From: Ulvibacter sp. MAR_2010_11
GTDB lineage: Bacteria; Bacteroidota; Bacteroidia; Flavobacteriales; Flavobacteriaceae
Assembly (NCBI RefSeq): GCF_002813135.1
Contig: NZ_PHTY01000001.1
Location: forward strand, 677,501-741,500
DNA: 64,000 nucleotides
Direction of reading: 5' to 3'
Part shown: piece after piece, positions 26,629-35,173 of the stretch
How the letters are laid out: every line of letters begins with the position of its first letter
Numbering within the stretch: position 1 is the first letter of the stretch
Position numbers and translations under genes: made by a program
The notes under the pieces: generated by a model
Seen by the model: the letters and a program-made list of their open reading frames with translations, nothing else
What the model was told of the DNA's origin: nothing
Databases searched by the model: none

Positions 26629-27567
26629 TCAGAAATTATAAACTACCTCGAGCTTATAATCTTTAAGGGCTTTACGTGCCTCGTCTATGTCTTCGGTGAA
26701 ACCTAGCATATAACCACCGCCGCCCGAACCGCATAACTTTAAATAGTAGGCATTGGTTTCGATTCCCTTTTTCCAAAGTTTGTGAAATTGCTTCGGAATC
26801 ATAGGTTTAAAATTGTCAAGTACTACTTTAGAAAGTTGCTTGATATTTCCAAAGAGTGAATTTACATCTCCTTGAAGAAAATCCTCCACACAGGCATCAG
26901 TATGCTTTACAAATTGATCTTTCAGCATATTTCTGAAACCTTCCTGCTTCATATTTTCCATAAAAATATGCACCATTGGGGCGGTTTCTCCCGTAATTCC
27001 ACTATCCAACAAGAAAACGGCACCCTTGCTGTTTTCAGTTTGGGAAGGAATCCCTGCCGGTTCAATATTATCCTGTGAGTTGATAAGGATAGGTAAACTT
27101 AAGTAACTGTTCAACGGATCCAACCCTGAAGATTTTCCGTGGAAAAAAGATTCCATTTCGGCAAAAATTCCTTTGAGCTGTAACAACTTGTCACGCGTCA
27201 AATTTTCAAGCACAGTGATTTTATTAGCAGCGTACTTATCATAGATTGCTGCAACCAGTGCACCGCTACTTCCTACCCCATATCCCTGAGGAATACTTGA
27301 ATCGAAATAGAGACCATTATCAATATCTTTTAATAAAGCATCCATGTCGAAATTAACCAGGTGGGGTTTTTCGGTTTGAAGCTGTTGTAGATAAGAGGCG
27401 AAGCGTTTTAAATTTTCATTCGACTTGTGAGTAGCGACGGTTTTGTGGGTATCGATTTTTAAAGCTCCTTTGTAAAAATTATAGGGAATTGAAAGCCCTT
27501 TGGAATCTTTTATAATACCGTACTCGCCGAATAATAAAATTTTTGAATAGAAGAGGGGACCTCGCAT
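26629..27567 (-). CDS. GHMP kinase, mevalonate kinase-like
   Basis: 312 residues. The ATP loop of GHMP kinases is PQGYGVGSSGALVAAI and the C-terminal glycine motif is KLCGSGGGGYMLGF; the start KILLFGEYGII matches mevalonate kinases. It phosphorylates mevalonate or a phosphorylated intermediate in isoprenoid synthesis. A diphosphomevalonate decarboxylase gene is 1.5 kb away on the same strand, separated by an oppositely oriented T9SS gene, so the two probably once formed one block. Confidence 0.86.
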   Translation of the reverse strand: MRGPLFYSKILLFGEYGIIKDSKGLSIPYNFYKGALKIDTHKTVATHKSNENLKRFASYLQQLQTEKPHLVNFDMDALLKDIDNGLYFDSSIPQGYGVGSSGALVAAIYDKYAANKITVLENLTRDKLLQLKGIFAEMESFFHGKSSGLDPLNSYLSLPILINSQDNIEPAGIPSQTENSKGAVFLLDSGITGETAPMVHIFMENMKQEGFRNMLKDQFVKHTDACVEDFLQGDVNSLFGNIKQLSKVVLDNFKPMIPKQFHKLWKKGIETNAYYLKLCGSGGGGYMLGFTEDIDEARKALKDYKLEVVYNF

Positions 27568-27628
27568 AGGCTTTATAACAATGGTTTGTTAAAAGTAGTG
27601 TTTTTAACCAATAAAATAAAATACACGG

Positions 27629-27636
27629 CAAAGATA
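27629..27636 (-). promoter_or_regulatory. Probable -7 promoter box for the mevalonate kinase-like gene
   Basis: Minus-strand TATCTTTG, an exact TAnnTTTG match, about 62 bases upstream of the start codon at 27567. It would drive the kinase, prenyltransferase and nitrilase genes. A -33 TTTG is not obvious. Confidence 0.45.
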
Positions 27637-27702
27637 TAGCTTCCTTTTTAAAAATAAAGGTATCTCGATCTAAAAAAAGGCTTAAATATCAGATATGTAG
27701 TA

Positions 27703-27717
27703 TATTAGTAACTAATA
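27703..27717. promoter_or_regulatory. 15-bp perfect palindrome upstream of the T9SS protein gene
   Basis: TATTAGT-A-ACTAATA has 7-bp arms around a single A and ends 10 bases before the ATG at 27728. Its position fits an operator or leader hairpin. No regulator is known for it, and AT-rich palindromes can occur by chance. Confidence 0.3.
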
Positions 27718-27727
27718 CCGTATAACC

Positions 27728-29104
27728 ATGAAAACAACATTCCTTCTCTCTGCTTTAGTATTTTTAAGTTTTCAGATGTCATTGATAGCCCAATCCCATG
27801 TTTGGAATGGAAGTGCCGGAGATCACGACTGGTTTAACGCGGTCAATTGGGATGCCGGAACGGTTCCCACAATATCAAGTGAGGTCCTAATTCCCACCGG
27901 TTTCTCGGTGGAAATTGAAGCAGCTGCGGCTACGGCAAATGCTATAATACTTGAGGGAATTTCAACGCTTACACTGAGAAACAACCTATCGATGGCAGGA
28001 TCGCTAACTATTGCGGCAGGGTCTAACCTCAACTGGCTAAAAGGAATTATAAGCGGGAGTGGTACGGTTGATAATTCCGGACTGATTCAGCTTGAATCTA
28101 CAGAAGATAAAAAGTTAATGAACACGACATTAAATAATTACGGAGCTATTTATATTACCAATTCGAATATAATTCGCCTCGAGCAAGCTGCCGTCATAAA
28201 TAACTTCGAACCGGCTGCTATAGATATTTTGAGTAACGGAGGTCTCACGCAAAACGAGGTGGGAAATACCATAAATAACTACGGAAATATCAGAAAACTT
28301 GACGACGGCAGTGGATCCGGGTCTTTTTATATGATATACGATATGAATAATTACGGCACTATTGACGTAGCCGACGGACATCAGTTTTTGTTCTTAGTCA
28401 CCTCAGCAAATCTTAACAATACTACCACCGGTATTTTGCAAGGACGTGGGACTTATGACATCACTGCCACCTTTGTCAACAACGGTACTTTTTCCCCTTC
28501 CGGAAGTGATAATGTAGGCACCCTGGATGTTGTCAACAACTTTACGTTTTCGACCAATTCGATATTGGAAATTGACATTGCGGGCAATACTCCGGGAGAA
28601 TTCGACGTGATGCAAGTAGTTGGGTTTCCCGATTTAGAGGGAACTATCGATATCAATCTTAGCTATGCACCCGAAATTGGCGACGAATATGGAGTTATTA
28701 GTGCGAATAACATTCAGTCATGTAATCTGGCGGATTATGTGTATGCGACTTTTGAAGGATTTGAATACACCTTTATCGTATTCTGTAATTCCACGAATGT
28801 GACACTGCGAATGGTTGAAATAAATTTGGCAGCACCCGATTTTACTTCCGAAAAAATTGAATTTTATGCCTATCCCAATCCGTCGCAAGGCATAGTGCAA
28901 TTTAAGTTTCCGGCCGAGTTAATTCAAAATCATTCCGAAGCAATTATCACAATTTCAAATTATTTGGGACAGATACTTGAGGAGATCCCTATCGATTCAG
29001 ATTTGGCTCTATTGAATACTTCAAAACTAGCTGCCGGAATATATTTAGCGCAACTTACTTCAGAAAAAGGAAGGCTGGCTTCCACAAGGCTAGTGATTCA
29101 ATAA
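27728..29104 (+). CDS. Secreted T9SS type A sorting-domain protein
   Basis: 458 residues: signal peptide (1 to about 21, ending SLIAQ), a beta-rich body of repeated short strands (NNYGAIYI, NNYGNIRK, NNYGTIDV) like a right-handed beta-helix or autotransporter-type solenoid, and a C-terminal T9SS sorting domain (YAYPNPSQGIVQFKFP ... SNYLGQILEEIP ... GIYLAQL). It should be exported by the type IX system and attached to or released from the cell surface. It sits between two isoprenoid genes on the other strand. Binding partner unknown. Confidence 0.85.
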   Translation: MKTTFLLSALVFLSFQMSLIAQSHVWNGSAGDHDWFNAVNWDAGTVPTISSEVLIPTGFSVEIEAAAATANAIILEGISTLTLRNNLSMAGSLTIAAGSNLNWLKGIISGSGTVDNSGLIQLESTEDKKLMNTTLNNYGAIYITNSNIIRLEQAAVINNFEPAAIDILSNGGLTQNEVGNTINNYGNIRKLDDGSGSGSFYMIYDMNNYGTIDVADGHQFLFLVTSANLNNTTTGILQGRGTYDITATFVNNGTFSPSGSDNVGTLDVVNNFTFSTNSILEIDIAGNTPGEFDVMQVVGFPDLEGTIDINLSYAPEIGDEYGVISANNIQSCNLADYVYATFEGFEYTFIVFCNSTNVTLRMVEINLAAPDFTSEKIEFYAYPNPSQGIVQFKFPAELIQNHSEAIITISNYLGQILEEIPIDSDLALLNTSKLAAGIYLAQLTSEKGRLASTRLVIQ

Positions 29105-30187
29105 TTAAAGTGGAACCGCTCCGGAACCGGTCATATCGACAATAAACTCCCCGTTTTTACAGAAGGGCTTTAATTCGGTTTTTATAAAGTTGAGCACCGA
29201 AACTTTTTCACCTTCTGGATAGAGCACATGTACATTGGCACCGGCGTCTAAGGTAAAGCAGACATTGCTGTTGGTTTCTTTTCTGAACGTCCAAATCCTG
29301 TTAATAATTTCCAGCGTATTGGGTTTCATCAAAATAAAACCGGGTTCAGATGTAAGCATCATGGCATGTAATGACAGTGCTTCCTGTTCCACAATTTTTA
29401 TAAATTCCGAAAGCCTTCCGTTTTCAAGAATAGGAATGAGTTTGGAAAGGTTGTCATTGGCTTGTTTGAAGCGTTGTGCTGCAAAAGGATGTTCATGCAT
29501 TAGATTATGACCCACCGTACTGCTCACCTGTTTTTCGCCTTTATCGACCAACAAAATCGTGTCCTGATAATTTTTAAAATTATCATGGACTACATACGGA
29601 TATTTTATTCCGAAGAGATTGCTACTACCTTCAATATGCTCGTGTGCTCCCCAAACAATAAGGTCGCCTTCAATGCTTCGGCAGGCACTCCCCGATCCTA
29701 ATCTTGCTAAAAATGAAGCTTTTTGCTTTGTCTCCTCGAGCGCAGTCGAGAGGTTTTTGCTCATTCGTTTTTCCATTTCAACCAAACAACAAGCCAACGC
29801 ACTCATTCCGCTTGCTGAAGAAGCTATGCCGCTACTATGCGGAAAACTGTTGGAAGTTTCAATCTTGAAGCTATAGGTTTTCAGAAAAGGTAAATACACC
29901 TCAACCCTTTCAAAGAATTTTAAAATTTTGGGCTCAAATCCCTCTTCTCTTTTTCCGTCGAGATACACTTCAAAATCGAATTCCTGTATCTCCTTTTTCT
30001 GAAATGACAATTGGGTTTTAGTAAAACAGTTACTAAGTGTAAAGCTGATGGAAGCATTTTTGGGAAGCTGTTCTCCATACTTTCCCCAATATTTTACAAG
30101 CGCAATATTACTGGGAGCCTTAAAGCTTACACTCCCATGGTCAAGGGTATTTTTATACGATTTCGGAATAAAGGTCGCTTCCGTCAT
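29105..30187 (-). CDS. mvaD: Diphosphomevalonate decarboxylase
   Basis: 360 residues from the ATG at 30187; an in-frame TTG at 30208 is less likely. Family motifs: NIALVKYWGKYGEQLPKN, SGIASSASGMSALA and GSGSACRSIEGDLIVWG, with the late acidic DMTGSGAVP. It decarboxylates mevalonate 5-diphosphate to isopentenyl diphosphate. The frame contains a palindromic sequence (CCTCGAGCGC / AGTCGAGAGG on the plus strand, 29734-29753) that matches a repeat common in intergenic DNA of this group; it encodes the NLSTALEE stretch. Confidence 0.9.
   Translation of the reverse strand: MTEATFIPKSYKNTLDHGSVSFKAPSNIALVKYWGKYGEQLPKNASISFTLSNCFTKTQLSFQKKEIQEFDFEVYLDGKREEGFEPKILKFFERVEVYLPFLKTYSFKIETSNSFPHSSGIASSASGMSALACCLVEMEKRMSKNLSTALEETKQKASFLARLGSGSACRSIEGDLIVWGAHEHIEGSSNLFGIKYPYVVHDNFKNYQDTILLVDKGEKQVSSTVGHNLMHEHPFAAQRFKQANDNLSKLIPILENGRLSEFIKIVEQEALSLHAMMLTSEPGFILMKPNTLEIINRIWTFRKETNSNVCFTLDAGANVHVLYPEGEKVSVLNFIKTELKPFCKNGEFIVDMTGSGAVPL
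29734..29753. repeat. REP-like palindrome inside the diphosphomevalonate decarboxylase gene
   Basis: Plus strand CCTCGAGCGC followed by AGTCGAGAGG: imperfect arms CCTCGA / TCGAGAGG. A split version of the same words (CCTCGAGCGC at 49758, CAGTCGAAAGG at 49791) lies in the intergenic region at 49.7 kb. Here it is read in frame within a conserved enzyme. Confidence 0.5.
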
Positions 30188-30233
30188 TGAGTTTATTTTC
30201 TTTAACAAAATTAAAATTCTTTTTCATCTAAGC

Positions 30234-30261
30234 GATGACAATTCGAAAATGTTTCGATGTA
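30234..30261 (+). promoter_or_regulatory. Putative ECF sigma promoter, copy A (fibre gene)
   Basis: GATGACA (30234-30240), 14-base spacer, CGATGTA (30255-30261). Located 93 bases before the ATG of the gene at 30355. It is one of four near-identical bipartite motifs in the 30-42 kb region, each before a transcription unit, and it is unlike the TTTG/TAnnTTTG promoter of the main sigma factor. Assignment to the sigma factor at 34589 is inferred from proximity. Confidence 0.65.
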
Positions 30262-30276
30262 AGGTAAACAACACCT

Positions 30277-30292
30277 GATTTTGCCCAAAATC
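30277..30292 (+). promoter_or_regulatory. Palindromic leader element, copy 1
   Basis: GATTTTGCCCAAAATC: 7-bp arms GATTTTG and CAAAATC around CC. It starts 15 bases after the CGATGTA of promoter copy A, so it lies in or near the 5' leader. The same 16-mer is found at 39239-39254 with the same 15-base distance from promoter copy C. Operator or RNA hairpin. Confidence 0.6.
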
Positions 30293-30354
30293 TATTTTCA
30301 GAAAATACCAACACTTTACCCAATTATGCTTTTTATAACGTAAAGAATAAAATT

Positions 30355-33354
30355 ATGAAAAGCTTATCTCTATTTATTTTTATGCTCTTCTGTGCTGTTA
30401 CTTTTTCCCAGGTAGGAATCGGTACCACCACACCGGATGCTTCATCTGCATTAGATATTACAAGCACGAGTGCCGGGATATTGGTGCCGCGAATGACCGA
30501 GGCCCAGCGTACAGCAATCACAACCCCTGCTACAGGGCTTTTAATCTATCAAACCAATAATGCCACAGGATTCTGGTTTTTTGATGGATCGGTTTGGATG
30601 AATTTATCGACCGGAGCCAATGGAGAGTTCCAGAGTCTTTCAGGCATTGTACAAAATACATCAAACATTGGATCAGATGATTTTGTATTCGGAAGTACTA
30701 CGCTGTCAGGTTCTGGCGCCCGTTTTTTCTTCGATAAAAGCAAAGCAGCCTTTAGAGCCGGAGAGACAGGCGGAACTGAATGGGACGACGCTAATGTGGG
30801 TGCAGGCTCCATCGGACTCGGAGCAGGAGCAGAAGCCTCCGGAGATTATTCGTTTGCAGGACTTTATGGGGTGGCCAGTGGCGCAAATTCAATTGCCCTT
30901 AACGGAAACGCCAGCGGTGGAGGGGCTATCTCCATTTCCGGTTCCGCAGCCGGCGAAAACTCCATGGCACTCCTGGGAGGCACTACTACTTCCGGCGCTG
31001 CACAAGGGGTAGCCATAGGTTTTAATTCAAGTAGCGAAGCTCTTGATGCTTTTGCTATTGGTAATGCTGCTGAAGCATCCGGAAATGGAGCAATTGCATT
31101 AGGTGAAAATGCCAGTGCTTCCGGTGTAGGTTCAATTGCAGTTGTCAATGGTATCGCTTCAGGATCAAGTTCGTTTGCAGGACTTTACGGGACGGCCAGT
31201 GGAGGAAATTCAATTGCCCTTAACGGCAACGCCAGCGGTGCCGGAGCCATCTCCTTTTCCGGTTCCGCAGCCGGCTTAAACTCCTTAGCTGCTATGGGAG
31301 GAACTACTACTGCCACCGCTCAACAAGGGGTGGCTATAGGGAATAATTCAAGTAGCGAAGCTCTTGATGCTTTTGCTATTGGTAGTGGTACTGAAGCTTC
31401 TGCAAATGGAGCAATTGCACTGGGTGAAAATGCTAGAGCCTCCGGAATAAGTTCAGTTGCAGTTGCCAATGGTATCGCATCAGGATCAAGTTCATTTGCA
31501 GGACTTTACGGGACGGCCAGTGGCGCAAATTCAATCGCTCTTAACGGCAACGCGAGTGGTGCAGGAGCTATCTCCTTTTCCGGTTCCGCAGCCGGCGAAA
31601 ACTCCTTGGCTGCTATGGGAGGAACTACTACTAACGCCGCTCAACAAGGGGTGGCTATAGGGAATAATTCAAGTAGCGAAGCTCTTGATGCTTTTGCTAT
31701 TGGTAGTGGCACTGAAGCTTCTGCAAATGGAGCAATTGCACTGGGTGAAAATGCCAGAGCCTCCGGAATAGGTTCAACCGCCGTTGCCAATGGTATTGCA
31801 TCAGGATCAAATTCATTTGCAGGACTTTACGGGACGGCCAGTGGCGCAAATTCAATTGCTCTTAACGGCAACGCAAGCGGTGCAGGGGCCATCTCCATTT
31901 CCGGTACCGCAGCCGGGGATAACTCCATGGCACTTTTGGGAGGTACTACCGCGGCCGCAGGAAGTGAAGCCGTTGCCATAGGATTTGGAGCGGAAAGTTC
32001 TGCCAATGGAGCTATGGCTATTGGCGGACAAACACAAGCGTCGGGCCAAGATGCCATTGCTCTCGGGAATAATGCATCGGCCTCCGGCATGCGTGCAACC
32101 TCTATCTCGAACGGGATTGCATCCGGTAACGACTCCTTTGCAGGACATTACGGAACGGCAAGCGGAAACAACTCCATTGCGTTTAACGGAAGCGCCAGCG
32201 GTGCAGGAGCCATCGCAATTTCCGGTACCGCAGCAGGGAACAGCTCCATGGCACTCTTGGGAGGTACAACCACAGTGGCGGCAGGAGGTGAAGCCGTTGC
32301 CATCGGATTTGGTGCGGAAAGTTCTGCCAATGGGGCTATGGCTATTGGCGGACAAGCACAAGCGTCGGGCCAAGATGCCATTGCCCTTGGAAACAATGCA
32401 ACGGCCTCCGGCATGCGTGCCACCTCTATCTCGAACGGGATTGCATCCGGTAACGACTCCTTTGCAGGACATTACGGAACGGCAAGCGGAAACAACTCCA
32501 TTGCGTTTAACGGAAGTGCCACCGGTGCCGGGGCCATCGCGATTTCCGGTACCGCAGCCGGAGATAGCTCCATGGCACTCATGGGAGGTTCTACCACAGC
32601 GGCGGCAGGAGGTGAAGCAGTTGCCATTGGCTTTGGAGCAGAAAGTTCTGCCGATGGCGCCATTGCAATTGGTAGTGAAGCAAGAGCATCGGGACAGAAT
32701 GCTGTTGCTTTAGGGACCGATATCACCGCGATTTCTTATGCTGAAACCGTAATAGGCTATATTAATGCGTCCTATGTACCTTCGAGCACGACAACAGCAG
32801 TTGGGACCGACAGGCTCTTTGTAGTTGCAAATAATACCCCGAACAATGCATTGAATGTTCTAAAGAATGGTAGAATGGGGATATCCAGACTTCCTTCAAC
32901 AAATATGCTTGAAGTAGAAGGTGGCGCTTCCAAAACAACGGCCGGTGACTGGCTCGCCAATAGTGACTCACGACTTAAAAAGAACATTTATACATATTCT
33001 GAAGAAGAAGCTTTGAATGCACTCTTGAAACTAAGAGGAGTGACATATGAATGGAATGATGATAAGACCGGGAGCAAACGTCCTGAAGGCATACAATATG
33101 GTTTTATTGCTCAGGAAATTAAAGAAGTGTTTCCTCATAACGTGGAAATAGATAATTTAGGGTATTATCAAACAGCTTACGGAACTTATGATGCGCTATA
33201 TGTACAAAGTATAAAAGCACTTAATGCAAAAATTGAAAAACTTTCAGAAGAAAACGCAGTTCTAAAAAAAGAACTCCAAACTATTTATTCGATACTAAAA
33301 AATATAGAGTCGCCTGACAGGAATTTTTCTTCGGAAATAATTGAAAAACGATGA
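30355..33354 (+). CDS. Secreted YadA-head-repeat protein with C-terminal S74 chaperone/peptidase domain
   Basis: 999 residues. Signal peptide (1-19, ending VTFSQ), an N-terminal module (20-95: VGIGTTTPDASSALDITST ... GSVWMNL), then YadA/Hia head-type repeats of the S-I-A-L-G-x-x-A-x-A-S-G kind from about 130 to 790, including six near-identical 107-residue units. The C-terminus has a peptidase S74 (intramolecular chaperone) domain with the Ser-Lys pair S870 and K875 in SDSRLK, then a coiled coil (EKLSEENAVLKKELQTI). S74 domains are known to trimerise fibre proteins and cut themselves off, so a trimeric surface fibre is likely. No T9SS or beta-barrel anchor is visible. Preceded by the ECF-type motif. 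Confidence 0.87.
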   Translation: MKSLSLFIFMLFCAVTFSQVGIGTTTPDASSALDITSTSAGILVPRMTEAQRTAITTPATGLLIYQTNNATGFWFFDGSVWMNLSTGANGEFQSLSGIVQNTSNIGSDDFVFGSTTLSGSGARFFFDKSKAAFRAGETGGTEWDDANVGAGSIGLGAGAEASGDYSFAGLYGVASGANSIALNGNASGGGAISISGSAAGENSMALLGGTTTSGAAQGVAIGFNSSSEALDAFAIGNAAEASGNGAIALGENASASGVGSIAVVNGIASGSSSFAGLYGTASGGNSIALNGNASGAGAISFSGSAAGLNSLAAMGGTTTATAQQGVAIGNNSSSEALDAFAIGSGTEASANGAIALGENARASGISSVAVANGIASGSSSFAGLYGTASGANSIALNGNASGAGAISFSGSAAGENSLAAMGGTTTNAAQQGVAIGNNSSSEALDAFAIGSGTEASANGAIALGENARASGIGSTAVANGIASGSNSFAGLYGTASGANSIALNGNASGAGAISISGTAAGDNSMALLGGTTAAAGSEAVAIGFGAESSANGAMAIGGQTQASGQDAIALGNNASASGMRATSISNGIASGNDSFAGHYGTASGNNSIAFNGSASGAGAIAISGTAAGNSSMALLGGTTTVAAGGEAVAIGFGAESSANGAMAIGGQAQASGQDAIALGNNATASGMRATSISNGIASGNDSFAGHYGTASGNNSIAFNGSATGAGAIAISGTAAGDSSMALMGGSTTAAAGGEAVAIGFGAESSADGAIAIGSEARASGQNAVALGTDITAISYAETVIGYINASYVPSSTTTAVGTDRLFVVANNTPNNALNVLKNGRMGISRLPSTNMLEVEGGASKTTAGDWLANSDSRLKKNIYTYSEEEALNALLKLRGVTYEWNDDKTGSKRPEGIQYGFIAQEIKEVFPHNVEIDNLGYYQTAYGTYDALYVQSIKALNAKIEKLSEENAVLKKELQTIYSILKNIESPDRNFSSEIIEKR
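30856..32700 (+). repeat. Tandem 321-bp coding repeats in the fibre gene
   Basis: The GCAGGA word encoding the start of the AGLYG/AGHYG segment recurs at 30856, 31177, 31498, 31819, 32140 and 32464. This is four spacings of exactly 321 bp plus one of 324 bp, i.e. units of 107 or 108 residues. Copies are highly alike at the DNA level, with copies 1-4 (GLYG) and 5-6 (GHYG) forming two subtypes. Such arrays expand and contract by recombination in whole codons. Confidence 0.9.
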
Positions 33355-33377
33355 CATTTCAAAAAAACTACGATGTA
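33350..33377 (+). promoter_or_regulatory. Putative ECF sigma promoter, copy B (lipoprotein-sigma-TPR-CHAT operon)
   Basis: GATGACA (33350-33356), 14 bases, CGATGTA (33371-33377). It overlaps the stop codon of the fibre gene and ends 18 bases before the ATG at 33396. If recognised by the sigma factor two genes downstream, the operon is autoregulated. Confidence 0.65.
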
Positions 33378-33395
33378 TACTAAAATCCCTTACTA

Positions 33396-34556
33396 ATGAA
33401 ATCCACAACCCTACTTTTAGTCGCCTTAGGTGTTTCGCTACATAGCTGTATGGATGTGAAACCTTCCGAAAGTTTTTTGAGCGGAAACGACTCGCAACAG
33501 AATAATAATTCTACAGAAGGTATCCGGGAGTTACTCACAACTGGGATGGCAAACGTTGAAAAAACAAAGTTCCATGAGATTAGAGATCCCAATAATGGAA
33601 TGATCCAGGCCCGGTCTCCAATTCCTGCAAGCTGGAGCGTAAACAACCCCAATGATCCCGTTTATATAGATGGTCCTAACGGATTAAAAATATACAAAAC
33701 CGAAACCAATCAGTATGCCTGGTCCAATGATCCCTTTATGCAGCAATCCATTCAAATGAGCGGAAAAACCCTGGCAGCGCCTTTAAGTACCCAACAAATA
33801 CTTCAGCAATACATTTTACCAAGCGCGCAATCTCAAGGATACAGTCTTATTAAAAGTTATCCATTACCCGAAGTCCAAGGATTTTGGGAACGATTTGCCA
33901 CCGGCATGCCCAATACGGGAAATCAAAGAAAAATCGAGGCATTGGGTTCAGATTGGAATACCGGAACAGGCACTAAGGCCTTTATTATTTTGTTGAAAAT
34001 GGAAACCATTTCTCCTCAATCTATGGTATGGATGTTAAATACTACAGAAATGGAAGTTAATTCCGATGATTTTGATGAAGCCAAAAACGCCTATTTATAT
34101 GCCACAGCGAATACCCAAATTAATCCGCAGTGGGTTGCCTATGCCAATGGCAAGTTGGTGGGTGACATACAACGTACAGAAAGTTTTTGGGCCGATGCCT
34201 CCGCGAAAAGTGCAGCAGCACACCGTCAACGTATGCAAGCAATTGCGGCACAGGGAAACGCCGCAAAAAGTATTGGCGATACCTATAGTGACATATTAGA
34301 TATTAGTCACAAAGGCTATCTCAATCGAAGTAATATAAACAGTGCGGGACACACCAAAACAGTTAATTCTATTACCGGCACTGCCCTAATAGGAAATCAC
34401 GAAACAGGCGAACATTACAACGTACAATCCGGCAATAATCATTATTGGGTTAGTAATGATGGCTTGTATATAGGTACTGATAATTCATTATTTGATCCCA
34501 GAATAGACAATAGAACCAACAATAAAGAATGGACAAAATTTGCTGTTGAGCAATAA
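33396..34556 (+). CDS. Lipoprotein of unknown function, first gene of the sigma/CHAT operon
   Basis: 386 residues with a lipoprotein signal (lipobox LHSC near residue 18), so probably anchored in the outer or inner membrane facing the periplasm. I recognise no domain. Visible features are a Pro/Asn-rich stretch (IPASWSVNNPNDPVYIDGPNG), amphipathic helices in the middle (WADASAKSAAAHRQRMQAIAAQGNAAKS), and a C-terminal part rich in Asn, His, Gly and Trp (GNHETGEHYNVQSGNNHYWVSNDGLYIG) that looks like a small beta domain. Preceded by ECF motif copy B and 32 bp upstream of the sigma gene, it may be the envelope-side sensor or the main target of the operon. Confidence 0.8.
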   Translation: MKSTTLLLVALGVSLHSCMDVKPSESFLSGNDSQQNNNSTEGIRELLTTGMANVEKTKFHEIRDPNNGMIQARSPIPASWSVNNPNDPVYIDGPNGLKIYKTETNQYAWSNDPFMQQSIQMSGKTLAAPLSTQQILQQYILPSAQSQGYSLIKSYPLPEVQGFWERFATGMPNTGNQRKIEALGSDWNTGTGTKAFIILLKMETISPQSMVWMLNTTEMEVNSDDFDEAKNAYLYATANTQINPQWVAYANGKLVGDIQRTESFWADASAKSAAAHRQRMQAIAAQGNAAKSIGDTYSDILDISHKGYLNRSNINSAGHTKTVNSITGTALIGNHETGEHYNVQSGNNHYWVSNDGLYIGTDNSLFDPRIDNRTNNKEWTKFAVEQ

Positions 34557-34588
34557 AAAAATTACTATCTTTCTTCTATCTACACAAG

Positions 34589-35167
34589 ATGGGGAAAGTA
34601 AAAAACATTGACCGACAGTTTCAGTTAATTGCCGATATAAAGACCAATGATGAATCGGTTTTAAGGCAATTGTACACCACTAATTACCCTAAGACCGAAA
34701 AATATATCTTAAAGAACAACGGTACCATGCCCCAAGCAAAGGACACATATCAGGAAGCATTTATTGCAGTTTGGAAAAACATAAAGGAGGACAAGTTTGT
34801 TCCCCAAAACGAAACGGCCCTGCAAGGATACCTGTATCAAATTGCCAAAAATAAATGGCTGGATTACCTGCGATCGGCTGCATTCAAAAAAACAATTCAT
34901 TTGTCTTCTCAATTCAGTGAACCCTATGAAGTTGAAAGTGCCGAAACGCTTGCTATGACTGAAGAAAAAAATAAACAATCGCAAATTTCAGAAGCTTTTA
35001 AACAATTGGGAAATGAATGCAGAAAACTGCTAACTACCTTTTATTACGACCAACAAAGTTTACGTGAAATTGCGTCTGTTTACGGTATTGCCGAAGCTTC
35101 GGCAAGAAATAAAAAGTACAGATGTCTGCAAAAATTAAGAGACATAATCCTTGCTCCAAAACAATAA
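34589..35167 (+). CDS. ECF-type RNA polymerase sigma-70 factor
   Basis: 192 residues with region 2 (AKDTYQEAFIAVWKNIKEDKF, then LYQIAKNKWLDYLRS) and region 4 helix-turn-helix (SLREIASVYGIAEASARNKKYRCLQKLRD). No region 1 or 3, which defines the ECF group. It is followed after 6 bp by a membrane TPR protein that probably acts as its anti-sigma factor. The four GATGACA/CGATGYA motifs around this locus are its most likely promoters. Confidence 0.92.
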   Translation: MGKVKNIDRQFQLIADIKTNDESVLRQLYTTNYPKTEKYILKNNGTMPQAKDTYQEAFIAVWKNIKEDKFVPQNETALQGYLYQIAKNKWLDYLRSAAFKKTIHLSSQFSEPYEVESAETLAMTEEKNKQSQISEAFKQLGNECRKLLTTFYYDQQSLREIASVYGIAEASARNKKYRCLQKLRDIILAPKQ

Positions 35168-35173
35168 ACAATC

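Noticed and set aside
31852-32472. 206-residue minus-strand frame rich in Cys and Gly
   Set aside because: It is the antisense shadow of the fibre gene repeats; its own periodicity simply mirrors the coding repeat.
30856-32700. CRISPR-like or satellite array
   Set aside because: Units are 321 bp, in frame and encode YadA-head repeats; there are no spacers.
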